The translations under genes were made by a program, and so were the position numbers. Source: Sphagnum compactum (lineage: Eukaryota > Bryophyta > Sphagnopsida > Sphagnales). From it: a stretch of 64,000 bases of DNA. Every line of letters starts with the position of its first letter. The first letter of the stretch is position 1. Of the stretch, positions 13,670-24,924 are shown one piece after another. The DNA lies in assembly GCA_965153455.1 (NCBI GenBank), contig OZ234503.1, forward strand, positions 6,788,157 through 6,852,156. Direction: 5' to 3'. The notes beneath the pieces were generated by a model, which was not told the DNA's origin, ran no database searches, and worked only from the letters and a program-made list of their open reading frames with translations.

Positions 13670-14198
13670 TTGCATTGCCTTTGGTGAGTTGTTTTGAAAA
13701 TGTGTTACAAGCATTACATTCCTACTTTGCCCATTCACATAAAAATCACTTGGAGTTTACAAAACTTGTGGAATTCATATGCACAAAGGGGGGCAAAAAC
13801 TTTTGGACATTAGAAACAAGATGGATATCAATGTTGAGCCCCACAAAAAAGGTGATGCTAAAACATATAAAACTATATCATTCAAGATGGCCTTGGACAA
13901 CCCTACAAACTAGTAAGCCAAATTGAATTATGAAAATTTGTACGACATGCATATTTTGTTTAGACTTGCTTACATTTTGCGACAACTAGAATTTGTGCAT
14001 GTTTTCATTAAATTTGCACAAATGAGAGATGTTTTTGTGTGTAACCTAGTGGTAACTATTTAAATATTCAAAGTGACATCTACTAGATGTATTGTGATTA
14101 GACTTCTAGCTTCATGATAAACAACTTTTGGGCCTTCAAATCATTGCTAAAGTTGAAACATGAGAACATCCAAATGTGGTGGGTACTTGCCTTGAATT

Positions 14199-14988
14199 TT
14201 GTCCTTGGGTGGTACCATTGCAAACATCACACCCCAAATTTTTTTAATCCATCCAACTTTAAAACAACATAGGACTTAAGGAAAAAAATTCATATCAAAT
14301 TTTATATCAAAAGATTACCAAAATCATCTAGAATTTGGAACTTCAATTATATTTACAAAAATTTGAATTTATTTATTCCAAATGAATGGTCAAGGAAAAA
14401 GTTTCAAAAAAGTAAAATTTGAAGTTGTTTTATTTAAGAACACAAAAGGAACACGTTCTCATTTTTTTAATGTTTTTAATTTCTAGGAAGGTTTCAATAA
14501 CTTCTTTTTATTTGCTTAATAGATCGTGGATTGAGGCAACCATAATTTTTTAAGCAATTTTTGAAGGTCAAGACTAAGAGGTTTTGAAAGGCCATTACAT
14601 TTGTGTTTATAAATTTGTAGTATTTATAATTTTTTTTGTTTCAATCAACAATTTGGGCCATACCTTAGTGATTATAGTTAATAAATCAAATATTTTTTTA
14701 CAATGTTGAAGGTGCAACTTGTCATTTAGTGATAAGGCGTTAGGAATTTTAGGAACACATGTCAAGAACATTTTAGGAATACAAAACTTTAACTTGTGTA
14801 GTTTATGTAAGTGTCTACAATTTTTAGTGTATACATAGATGGGCCCTAGGGAACACAAAGCCCATGTGTCAATAATAAAAATCACAATTTAAAAAGATTA
14901 CATTTTTTAATTAAATTAAATTGCACCCACCTTTCTTTGAATTTTGGTGAGGTGCCTTCTTAATGGTACCACCCAATGATGGGTTTGC
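14199..14988. mobile_element. Non-autonomous inverted-repeat element, copy 2, inside the hAT relic
   Basis: Same family and orientation as the copy at 13028-13669. The left end carries GTCCTTGGGTGGTACCATT. The right end carries AATGGTACCACCCAATGATG, which is its inverted partner. Internal blocks also match the first copy, for example the stretch around AATTTGGAACTTCAATTATA. The transposase frame breaks after HENIQMWWVLALN and resumes with QHLAFE. The outermost bases of the left repeat have diverged. Confidence 0.7.
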
Positions 14989-15919
14989 CTTTCAACATTT
15001 GGCTTTTGAAATAAATGATTAACATATCTAAGCAATGCATTAAGATTTGAAAACTAGTTGTCCACCATATGTGATAAAAGATGTATTTGTTGTTGTTGAA
15101 TCATTAGTGAAAAATCAGTCCAAAGGTAACACCCTAAAAAAATTTCATTTCCAAAAAACTTCAAATCATTGATTTGTTTCTTTCATGTTCATGCAAGAAC
15201 ATGATTTGTGTGTGGTTTGGCAAGGGCTAGAGAATTTTGATTCATGAACTAAAAATTAGGTTTCCAACCCATGTGTCATGGATGTTCTCGAGATTGTGTA
15301 TCCTTAATATTGGCTACAATTATATAGTGACACGTCTTTTGCCAAACACCTTGGGGTTCTTAAAATAACTTTCTGTTATAACAAAACCCATAATGTGGAT
15401 GTGGAAAATGTTATGGTACAAGAACTCTTCATTACTAATGAGCTTGATTCCCAACAAGGCATATTTAAATTCATAATGAAATCAAATGTAGCAACATGCA
15501 TGGTGCCCCCATTTGACATTAATATTTTAACTAAAATGTAATGCCTTGTGACAACATCTCAAATAATATTCTCCAACTTCCTTGAGTATGTGAAATTGAC
15601 TAGATTGGCCATTCTGCAAATAATAAGCAACATGGAAGATGAGAGATGTTTCTCAACTTTGGCTTTTATGAAATCAAATTTGTGCAATAGGTTTACTACC
15701 CATTTGCCAATTGTTGCATGCATGTTTGCACAATACTTCTATATTTTAAAAAATTCCCATATGTGGAATCTATGTAGAGGAAACAACTTGTCACTGATAT
15801 TGTTACGATGGTTACGTTGCAATGTGTTTTATGGAATGTTAACCATGTTTTACAAAGGCATGATTCTTCTAGTTTTTATTTTTCTGTGTGCTCAATTCAA
15901 TGATTGTTTTACAAGCTAA

Positions 15920-17085
15920 CCACCTTTATCTCCATGATATTGACATGTTATGCTTGTTCCCCATAGTCCAATTGCAATGGTTTTTCTTTGCATGAATTTT
16001 TAAAGTCCTAATCATATGCTAACTTGGTTGATTATGTAGATCATTTGTGATAGAAAGGCCAATTTTAGAGGTTCAATTCCCTTACAAATGCTTGTGTTTG
16101 CTAGTGTTGTTTCAAACTTCATATGTTGTTAGTGCTTTTTGTTGAAACATTTTGCATTTTATGATAATATGAATTTCATGGTGATTAATTTTCTAGGTCA
16201 CTTTTGTTTTTGTAACTTATGCTAGTACATCCAAATGACTATTCATTGCTTGAAAAATTTACAATTTGCCCCAAGTAATTGCTAGATTTTGAAAAGAATA
16301 TTTTACACTTATCCATAAAAAAATCAAATGTTATTGCAAAATAAACCAAAAACTCTAAGTTCATTTCAATGATGACAAATTGTTTTCATGTGTAGATTTT
16401 GAGAAAGGTCTAGAAATTTCTAGACCTTAAAAATTTAAGTGGTAGCCACATTGAAATAAAGAATGTGCTGTTGGGGCCAGACAGAACTACTAAACTAGTT
16501 TTCTTTTAGCTAGACTGCACCACATGCACTTTAAAGGTGGCCCTACTGGCTCCTAGCAAAAAAAAAAAAAAAACATTACAAGGGTTTAATATTAATGTAT
16601 TAATATATAAAGGGTGTTGAATAGACTTGCAAGGGTTTAATATTAACATACTAATATATAGAGGATGTTGAATAGGTGTGTTTAGGTGTAGACATAATGT
16701 TACAGCCAACAAAATTGTTGGATTTGGTAGTCTGAATTTATTCCTTAGTTATCTTGAGTTAACAATGAAATAAATGTACTAAGGTTTGGTAGGTATGTGA
16801 GAATTTTAAGGAACCATTTGAAAAGCTAGAAAAGGACCATTATTTTCAATGTTTAGTAGAATAGGGTTATGTGTAGGCTTAAAGATTTTTTTTTTTAGCC
16901 AATAAAATTGTTGGATTTGGTGGTCTGAATTTGCTTATTTAGTTATCTTTGAGTGAAGTTATAGTTTGTTGTGTACTTAATATTGTACCTATTTACAAAT
17001 ACGGTTTTTGCACATTACTTGTGCATTTTGATTATTTTCAAATGCTCATTTTAATTTATTTAATTTTGGTTATGTCATAATTTGA
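15920..17085. other. Spacer with two small duplications
   Basis: A 51-base unit beginning AAGGGTTTAATATTAA is present twice in tandem at 16580-16680. A segment of about 60 bases containing AAAATTGTTGGATTTGGT occurs at 16702-16762 and again at 16897-16957. A poly-A run lies at 16558-16573. No gene is recognised. Confidence 0.6.
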
Positions 17086-17089
17086 TAAC

Positions 17090-17205
17090 CAATTTTGGTA
17101 ACTAAATACTAAAATTAAATCACATTAGTTGGTAATCAAATTGTGATCATGTTATAATTTGATCACCCAAGCATAGTCACCAAGTTTTGGTTGCTACAAG
17201 TGGAT
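17090..17205. repeat. Second cluster of the TTGGTGACTAAAT-type repeat
   Basis: Contains TTGGTAACTAAATACTAAAA, TTAGTTGGTAATCAAATTGT and GTCACCAAGTTTTGGTTGC, the same words as at 9240-9770. It abuts the reverse transcriptase relic and may be part of that element's flank. Confidence 0.45.
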
Positions 17206-17209
17206 TTCC

Positions 17210-19115
17210 GTAATGCCTTCAATTCAGTGTCATGGTCTTAACCATTTTTCAGAAGTTACAATCTTCACTCGATTCTCTGGATTATTTTGTCTCATTTGTT
17301 TGACAATTTTCTGCATGCTCATCCCCATTGTATTTTTCTTAGGCTTTTTGACATGGGGATTTCATAGTCATTTCGCTAAAATTAGGTACATGACATGGGA
17401 CCCATTCAAAGGAACGTTGTTTATTTTAATTCACCTTTGCGTTCTTTGCTTTAAAGAAAAAACCCACCCTACTTGTGTTTTCCTTTCATTGGTTGGTGAT
17501 ATGCATATAATAGGTCTTGCATCAAATGTGGTTCCTATTTTTTTACGATTATAGGAAGAGTTTTTAGTAGTAGGGCTTTCAATGTAACCAACAAAATGTG
17601 TAGCTTGGTTTCCACAGGGGTTGGACCACTTTATATCAATTCCTTTTGGCTTTCTTACTCCCAATTTGGATTTTCGTATTTTGGGCACAGTAGTGGGATC
17701 CAGATCATTCATTGCATCATTTGTAACTAAGGCTTTTCATGAGGATCTTGGGAAGAGAATTAGTTTTTTTATGTTTACAGATCTTCATGCGACTTTTGCA
17801 ATGTTCTTGTTATGTTATGTCTAGCACCCTAGCTACTTGATTCATATAATGTTTCCATTTCCAGTTATTTTGCATCATTATGCTGAGTTCGATACTTGTA
17901 CCATAATTACATTGGAGAAGTTATTTGGTGCGAGATCTTTTGGTGGTTCTATTAGTCATTAGTTCATCGTTAGGCCACTTTTCCTACTTCTTTGGGTGGG
18001 CCTAGCCTCCCTTTTGTAGTTCCGATTATTGCCCCCACATTCTTGGGATGTTGGGCACTAATCACTCTTGCATTTGTCACTCGTGTCCAATAGGATGATC
18101 ACCCTATTCTTCTAGAAGCAATAACACATGTTGAGATTGGCATTTCCCCGTTTTAGATGGCATTATGAGATACCCAAACTCTATTACCCTAGGTTGTCCA
18201 CTTTTAGGTCCACCTTTGAGAGCCTAGTGGTTTAGTTTTATCCTTAGTTGTAGGTTTTTTTGGTAGATTACTTGTACGAACAAGAATTTGCTTCATTTCT
18301 AATAGACGTTCCTTCATATATCATCCGAACACGTCTTCGTTCATGTGTAGGTCCAAGGGCAAGTGCTTGGTTGTTAACTTGTCCTACCACGCTTGCATTT
18401 TGTTTATCCTTAGCCCATTTCCTTACAACACCATGTACATGTCTTGGTTTACCACATCCTACAATTGTTCATCTTTCACGGTGTTAGTGTGGCCATACCA
18501 TTGACTATTTAAATATCCATTTGCTTTTGGTGCCCATGCAGGAATGAACATATAGTAGCCCACAATACACTTTGGGATATTGTCACGACTATTGTTTTGG
18601 AAAATGGAGCACGTGTTCAAAAGGAGGTCTTCCACCTTTTCCTTCGCCACACTCGAGGACGAATGAATATCCTTATTAGCAGAAATGGTTTCCAGACCTT
18701 GATGGACGTCGTCATTGCTAACTCGACTCGCACAAATATGGTGTAGTGAGCATCGACAATGATAACACATGCATCAATGATGACTACTAAAAAAAAGACA
18801 CGATTATACACTAAATGAATATTAGGTGATGACTTCAATCCCCTTGTTATTGAGACGTATGGGTGTCTTCATTCTCGTTTTGATTCATTTTTTACTGCTT
18901 GTGCATAGACCACTATTGCGTGTCAATCAATGGTTTTTTTTAATCCCCTTGATATTTTTTTTTACTATCAACAATGTGTGTTCATAGCCTTGCAACATGC
19001 ACAAGCCATAACAATTTTTTAACGAGCTATTACATTTGGTTGGGGTTCCTCATCTCTTCCACACATCATAGCTAGTGTACCTCCATCACTAGCCAATTTG
19101 TGGCAAATGACCACT
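17210..19115 (+). mobile_element. Reverse transcriptase relic of a retrotransposon
   Basis: A degenerate ORF reads across the stretch in one main direction with many stops. It contains TWDPFKGTLFILIHLCVLCF near 17395-17455, which fits the QGDPLGxxLF box of reverse transcriptases. SLVGDMHIIGLASNVVPIFL follows near 17485-17545 and fits the xADD catalytic box. LDHFISIPFGFLTPNLDFRI and GSRSFIASFVTKAFHEDLG come next. Near the end are ENGARVQKEVFHLF, GFQTLMDVVIANSTRTN and QQCVFIALQHAQA. The catalytic Asp pair is reduced to a single Asp (VGD), and the stops rule out activity. The family looks like a non-LTR or related element with a C-terminal extension. The assignment of subclass is uncertain and no terminal repeats were found. 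Confidence 0.65.
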
Positions 19116-19299
19116 CTTTTGTTTTAGGTCTTCTTTGTTATTGTTGATTGTCATTTCATAACCATGAATCCTCTTTGCATAAGGTCTTTATTGAATTTTT
19201 GTTGATTGTTCGCTTTTGTTTTTTCTTTGGGCTGTGTTTACGTGTGTTCTCTTTTGCCTTGTACTTTTGATGGATGGGTTCCATACTTGACTTTTATTT

Positions 19300-19530
19300 A
19301 TAGGGTTTTTCTTCTTTAACATTATTTGATTTTTGATAGCTAAACTTACACTACATCAAATTGGCAACTAAATTCTAGTGACGATGATAATCAAAACTGG
19401 TTTATGTAAACTAGGTATAAGGTCTTTTTTTCATCACTAAGACAATTACACCATGGGTGTCGATAAGACAATTACACCATAGTTGTCGACCATGACAATT
19501 TAAAATGGTCACCTGATCAACAATTATGAG
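19300..19530. repeat. Short direct repeats near 19440-19545
   Basis: A 25-base unit, AAGACAATTACACCATGGGT plus GTCGA, occurs twice in a row at about 19438-19489 with one or two changes. GAGCAACAATTATGAGC-type words repeat at 19515-19545. No gene is seen. Confidence 0.5.
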
Positions 19531-20159
19531 CAACAATTATGAGCCAGAATGACCAAAGTTCCAGAATAACCCAAGTTTGACAAATGCTAGGTACAAAGAG
19601 CTCTTCCCATTTCCGATCCCGTCGCATGCCAATCGTCGAGCTGACGGTTGAAGAAGAAGAAGCAGCTCAAAGCTCCTTTTAAGGTTTCTTTGACTTCTAA
19701 GTAGACAGATAGAGTGCTGCTGGATGAACAATAGAAGAGTCTAAGCAACAGCAGCAGCAGTAGCCGTCTTTTTCTTCTTTGAGCATGTCAATGAGGATGG
19801 TGGTTTCAGGAAGCTTATGGGGATTGGAGAGAGAAATGCATGCGAGTTTTGTGCGATGGTGTGGGATCCGAGTGGAAAGGCAAATCGTCAGCTGCTCCTC
19901 TTCCTCCTGCTGCTGTTTCGAAGCTGCTCCTTGTTGTAACCGGAGGTGGCTACTACTCCTCTACAGGTTTGTTTCCTTCTTTGCAGCTGCAATTGGGACT
20001 GTGGAGCTATTGTCTTTTTCTTCTTCTTCTACTAGAAGATTGCAGCATTTCTTCTTCCTTTAAGGTCAGGAAAAATGGAGGCATCTTTGGAGATTGCTGC
20101 TGCTGCTGCTTCAGAACTTTGTTTCAGGGGGGAAGAGGAGAAGCAGTAGTAGGGCTTAG

Positions 20160-21806
20160 AAGATGTCGGCAACAACAACTGTGACAGAAATGAAGAGCCA
20201 GAGCTTTTTGGTAGACTTACATTCAGGGAGCTTCTTTTAGGTGATGCAGCTTTGCCCCGTGGATCAGGGATGTGGCATACATGGTTTGACAAAGACCTCA
20301 GTGTAGCAGATCGGGTTTTGCTTCGAAGGAAAGATGGCGAGCTTGTACATGAACTTGTCAGAGTCAGACGACCTATATTGCGCATCCCCTCTCTTCCAAA
20401 ACTATCTGAAAGGTTGAATACTTTCTTTCTCTTCACATCTTATGTTGTAGGGCATGTTGTCCATAATCTGCGACAGAGGGCATGAAAATTCCAGTGGTCC
20501 ATCTGCTCTGTTTGTCTCTTGACAGTCGGCCATATTGAATAAGTCTGTAGAAGTAAAGTTTCAGGGCAGTGGGAACTCTGTAAGATGATATATTTGGTGA
20601 ATCTGTGAGAGATTAGAGGTGTTGAGAGACTTTTAGACTTCTCCCTAGTAGACCTGGCATTAGACAAAGGTCAATCGTTCTGAGTTGCAAGCCTTCCATA
20701 GCTGCAGAATTGTATGCCTATCTCTGCTTGCATTGATTTCATATTTGTCATGCTATTTCTAGGGGTCTAGCAACTGAAGGTGGCAAGGTTGAAATGGATG
20801 CACAGTTTGCACCTATTTTGGCTATCCAAATTGAGTCAGAACTGATGGTGCCATATGATTCAGAGTCATCAATGCCTGTGGAACATCCTGAGCGCATAGG
20901 TCATGTCTATCCTCAAAATAGAATTCCACATCACCCTCTTTTGATACAGGTAAATCCCACAATGAATGGATGCTCTTGTCTATCCACAGTGGAGGTGTTT
21001 GGTGGTACCTTGTTTCTTACAACTTGTCCATGTGTTCAGGGAGTGCAAGTGAGTTTACACAATTTTCTAGTATTTTACTTGGAACTCCAACATTGCATCT
21101 AATGAGGAAATGGGCCTATGCTAATCACTTCAGGACTTTTCCTGTATGTTGAAATGTTCATCTTTGTGCCGTACTAGACCAAGATTGAAAATAGGCTTGA
21201 AAAGTTGCAATCCTTATTTTGTTGGACCCTAAGTTAAAGTCTATATCACTGCAGCAAAGGCCAAGGCTGATGGAAGAGGAAGGGGACTCTATGGTCTAGA
21301 AGGAAAATTCAGGCATGGCTCTCAACAAGGGAAGGCGGTTGGAAGGAATTGCAAGTGTTAGCTGCGGAGCTCAACTGTGATGTGATGGAGGTTGCAGACT
21401 TTGAGTTGAATGTGTATGACACACAACTAGGTTGTGTGGGAGGTGCACATGAAGAATTTTTGTTTGCAAGTAGGCTGGACAATCTAGCATCATCATTTTG
21501 TTCATTATGGGCCCTATTGGACACATGCGCATGGTGGCCCTCTTTGACATTGGAGAGGTAATGTCCTTGCAGCATATTATTGTATATTCTCAAGGTATGG
21601 TGGCATTCAGCTTCACTGAGACTGTTTCTGACAACAATACATCTTATCATGTTGTATTATTGGTCTGTTGCAGCAAGGGTCAGACTCAGTATAAGGAACT
21701 GGGCCACAGATTATGTTGCAGGCCATGACTTGCATAACAAGGTGGCTTGCCCAGGGCACAAAGACTGAAGGGGTTGTCAAACAAGCTGTTCGTCAATCTT
21801 TCATTG
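20160..21806 (+). pseudogene. Truncated aspartyl aminopeptidase (peptidase M18) pseudogene
   Basis: Pieces of the DNPEP/M18 metallopeptidase are readable. GMWHTWFDKDLSVADRV and VRVRRPILRIPSLPKL lie at 20268-20412. AQFAPILAIQIESEL and HHPLLIQ lie in a well-bordered exon, 20763-20949. LAAELNCDVMEVADFELNVY, DTQ, GGAHEEFLFASRLDNLASSF and WALLDTC lie at 21355-21530. MRMVALFDIGEV is near 21525-21560 and KQAVRQSFIG near 21777-21808. Against the known family the N-terminal GAHTDSP zinc-site exon is absent and the EE of NEEVGS is changed (IGEVMS). There is a deletion and frameshift between DTC and MRMV, and everything after the SADMAHA site is missing. The intron borders that remain suggest a genomic duplicate rather than a processed copy. 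The purpose of the GC-richer stretch just upstream (19600-20160) is unclear. Confidence 0.75.
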
Positions 21807-22197
21807 GTAAGTTTCAGCACGACATTTGCTAGAGAATTCCACAGGGATGGTAGCAAAACTAGAGAGGATTAGAGAAACTAATGAAGGGAAGAATATGAAA
21901 ACTTCATGTTGACAGGATAATCAATGAGACATTTGAAATTATGCTTCCAAATGAAGTCTTGGCCTTGTGAAATCCCAGGTGCATTTGAGAGGTAGTACTG
22001 AGTGCTTCATTCACTAAACTATATCATCTCTTGCAAAGGTAAACTGCATAAGATTTATTCAGCAAGCTGGGGAAAAAAAAGAAAAAAAGAATTCATTCAG
22101 GAGTCTCTATAAATTGTTCAAACTACAAAACCCATTTCCACATCTTCAGAATGCTGAAGAAGAATGCCTAAGAATTCGTCAGCATCTGGTGATATAG

Positions 22198-22437
22198 ATC
22201 TGATGTTCTGCAAATGGGTTTGAAAAATTCTTGTTGTCTGCTTCATCATCTGTTTGATAGATCTGATGCCACAGATGGGTTTGAGAAGTTCTTGTTGTCT
22301 TCTTCATCATCTGTTTGATAGATCTGATATTGCAGATGGGTTTGAGAAATTCTTGTTGTCTTCTTCATCATCTATTTGATAGACTTTGATCATGCAGACG
22401 GGTTTCAAAAATTATTGTTGTCTTCTTCATCATCTGG
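22198..22437. repeat. Four tandem copies of a 61-63 bp unit
   Basis: Copies start near 22198, 22261, 22322 and 22383. Each has GATCTGAT, a variable part, CAGATGGGTTTGA and then TTCTTGTTGTCTTCTTCATC. The plus-strand reading of a unit is DGFEKFLLSSSSS, and the last copy runs on into GDGEIFM without a stop. The same words appear as fragments just before the array. Confidence 0.85.
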
Positions 22438-22939
22438 TGATGGGGAAATCTTCATGAGAGTCTTATCATTGGTGGTGTATTGGTTGAAATTGCTTTTTGA
22501 GATAAATCTTTTCTCTTTTTTTTGCAATTTTGCTAAAACAGGATTCCAAGGTTTAGTTCTTGCTGGGAGAGTTTGAAAACCCACCATCACCAGAGCCCAC
22601 CCCACCTCGGTCTTCAACTCTATTCTTCACCATCAAACCTAAACCCCAAATTAAGAAGTTCACACAGCTCTGTTACTAATTTATTATTTTAGAACATTTG
22701 ATACAATGGATAAATCATGTGAAAACAAAGATATATATCTTTTTTTTTAAAGCAATTTATCGTCACTGGTAGAGTGAAGCAATGCGAAGCCCAAGTGTGA
22801 TTTGCAACATAGTTAACTTTCCCACATTTGCTTGCTAGGTGCACCAACTTGATGAAACTAGTTTAGGTTAAAGTGTAAACAAATAGGATGGCAGGGAGCG
22901 TTGACATTTAATCCAATGTGTGTAACATGAAGCAGACGA

Positions 22940-23330
22940 CCCTATTGTGAATTTTCATGGATGAATTAAAATTTGGACAATAGTTCATGGACGAAGTTTA
23001 TTTTGAAATTTCATAACATGTTATCTACAAAATGTTATCCATTTAACATCCATGAATGGTATTTCATGGATGTTCGTGGAATATAGATGAAATATGAATG
23101 GACCATGTTCGATGGATAAAATTACATTCCCAATTATGTTTCTTGGATTAATTTTATTTCCTCATGGAATGCCATGAAATTCCATTCATCCACAAAAATT
23201 CTAGGAATGAATGTTTATATATTCATCCATTGGAATCCATGGATGATATTTTTGGATGTCCATTCATGGAATATGTCTAAAGTTTAATTTCATCCATGGA
23301 CATGCATTGCTCGGGGTGACTAATATTTAT
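22940..23330. repeat. Second copy of the ATGGATGAA-rich dispersed repeat
   Basis: Carries TTCATGGATGAATT, CATTCATGGAATATG, CATCCATTGGAATCCATGGA and related words, as at 8630-9190. The many inverted pairs would let single strands fold. No coding potential is visible. Confidence 0.5.
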
Positions 23331-23487
23331 CCACTAAAAAGCATTTCACTTGGTTAATCAAATTCACCCATCATCCATTCGGATGATGATTCATCCTTGC
23401 ACTTTCATCTCATTTGATGGGCTAAAACTACACATTGTCCATAAAATTGGACACATATAAACCCATAAAATTTTCATGGTAACTAGG

Positions 23488-23735
23488 TCTAAGCCCTAAA
23501 TGGGTAGCATGGTGTTAGGGGACTCGACATTAAGAGTCCCTAACCCACCAAGTGTGAATGCACCTTTACAATGTTTTTGAACATCCAACAAACAACTACA
23601 AAACCTTTGTTGTTCCCCAGACTTGACATTGCTCTGTAACATGTCCTAATTAAGTAAGGTGCATTCACACTTGGTGTTAGGGACTCAAAACTTGAGTCCC
23701 CTAATAACACCATGCTAGTCATTTAGGACTTAACT
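23488..23735. mobile_element. Foldback (long inverted repeat) element
   Basis: The left arm (about 23488-23572) contains CCTAAATGGGTAGCATGGTG, TTAGGGGACTC, GAGTCCCTAAC and CCAAGTGTGAATGCACC in that order. The right arm (about 23655-23735), reverse complemented, has CCTAAATGACTAGCATGGTG, TTAGGGGACTC, GAGTCCCTAACA and CCAAGTGTGAATGCACC in the same order. The arms are about 80 bases with small differences, and the loop is about 80 bases. Each arm holds its own small palindrome (GGGACTC...GAGTCCC). A further GTGTGAATGCACC word occurs at 23868. A MITE-like foldback element is the best reading. Confidence 0.75.
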
Positions 23736-24058
23736 TATGTATCATGAAGATTTTAGTATTATATTTACGCTAACATTCACTTAACATTAAGCCATCATCA
23801 CCCATTTAACATTGGGTGCCACCTAGGATGCCACCTAGATTTTCATTTAACACTGACTTAACATCAAGTGTGAATGCACCATGACAAGTATGATTGCAGT
23901 ACATATGTTTCAACGATTCGAAGTTCATCATATGCTTGCACGATATAGTGGGATTATGTGAATGAACCAGAATTGAGTCTAGTTATCAAGCACCTTGATA
24001 ATCTATCCGATAAACCCTACTACTTCTATCTCATATTAGGTAGGTGACTAATAACTCA

Positions 24059-24360
24059 AGGTCTTCTTCGTAATTGGGTAAGTACCATAGGTAGGTAAGT
24101 AGGTAGGTAACTAATAACTCGAGGTCTTTGTAATTGGGTAAGTATCATAGGTAGGTAAGTAGGTAGGTAACTAATAACTCGAGGTCTTCTTCGTAATTGG
24201 GTAAGTATCATAGGTAGATAAGTAGGTAGGTAACTAATAACTCGAAGTTTTCTTCGTAATTGGGTAAGTATCATAGGTAGGTAAGTCGGTAGGTAACTAA
24301 CAACTCGAGGTCTTTGTAATTGGGTAAGTATCATAGGTAGGTAAGTAGGTAGGTAATGTA
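24059..24360. repeat. Minisatellite of 60/63-bp units, about five copies
   Basis: TAATTGGGTAAGTATCATAG recurs at 24071, 24131, 24194, 24257 and 24317, so the spacing alternates between 60 and 63 bases. Long and short units differ by TTCTTCG versus TTTG. Each unit also has GGTAGGTAAGTAGGTAGGTAA and CTAATAACTCGAGG. The minus strand reads through as a repeated YLPTYLPMILTQL peptide, which is a by-product. Confidence 0.9.
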
Positions 24361-24648
24361 AGTGATGAGTGCTTGCTTGCTTGCTATTGTAAGTAAGTAG
24401 GTAAGGCACTTGATTGCCACTAGATAGTCGGATACATGTGGATTGTTCCTACTTAGTACATTAGTCAGTTACCGAGAGGGTGTGTCAGATATTGTGGCCT
24501 TGCCATTTACATTAAAACGTATCTTAATGCAAAAGAAGAATTATGGAAACTGGGCTCAGATATCACATCCTGTCTTCCTAAAGACCTTTTGGTGTCTCAA
24601 AAGTCCGACCATTTGGAAAGAGAGTCTATAAAGACTTCTTCGACCTTG

Positions 24649-24923
24649 AACCATCATGATTTTATGAGACATTAAAGTTATCCGTAAAGTCACCCTCTCT
24701 TTGGGCAGTAGTTTGACCCTAGAAAGTTTTTACTTTTATCTTCAATTTGAGCGTGACTGCAAAGTGAGCCAAATTGGGTGTATTATGTGCTATGATGATT
24801 TTCAGAGACATTAAAGTTATCCGTAAAGTCACCCTGTCTTTGGGCCGGAGTTCCAACCCTCTAATCCTTACTTCATTCTCCATGTTGAGTGTAACCAGAA
24901 AGTGAACCAAATTGGGTATCCTT
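24649..24923. repeat. Tandem duplication of about 138 bp
   Basis: GAGACATTAAAGTTATCCGT with AAAGTCACCCT and CTTTGGGC occurs near 24667 and again near 24805. The two following segments (ending AAAGTGAGCCAAATTGGGTG and AAAGTGAACCAAATTGGGTA) also match, though with substitutions. Confidence 0.75.
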
Positions 24924-24924
24924 T

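Larger units (their letters stand above)
12200..15915 (+). mobile_element. hAT-superfamily transposase relic (DUF4371-like), split by two insertions
   Basis: Fragments of one transposase ORF can be read in order on the plus strand. They are KGDWYYLKVCKHAK near 12340 and VVQFATMLHLSQQGCPM near 12455. GVHYMAHQTN follows near 12970, then LPLVSCFENVLQALHSYFAH at about 13672-13735. TRWISMLSPTKK is near 13820, and VHVFIKFAQMRDVFVCN at about 13995-14045. FWAFKSLLKLKHENIQMWWV comes before 14190, QHLAFE near 14995, and MEDERCFSTLAFMKSNL near 15630-15680, where the C-terminal dimerisation region is expected. Stops and frameshifts are frequent, so no protein is made. Two non-autonomous elements (13028-13669 and 14199-14988) interrupt the ORF. 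I did not find the terminal inverted repeats of the hAT itself. Confidence 0.8.

Noticed and set aside
13630-13926. The 98-codon open frame as an independent gene
   Set aside because: It is an internal piece of the hAT transposase relic that happens to lack stops. Its first codons lie in the inserted element.
19779-20436. Overlapping open frames of 94-134 codons on both strands
   Set aside because: Compositionally biased Ser, Leu and Cys runs, with no family resemblance. The plus-strand sequence from about 20160 belongs to the aminopeptidase pseudogene.
24056-24409. Minus-strand YLPTYLPMILTQL repeat protein
   Set aside because: It is a direct translation of the 60/63-bp minisatellite, and unit lengths divisible by three keep it open by accident.
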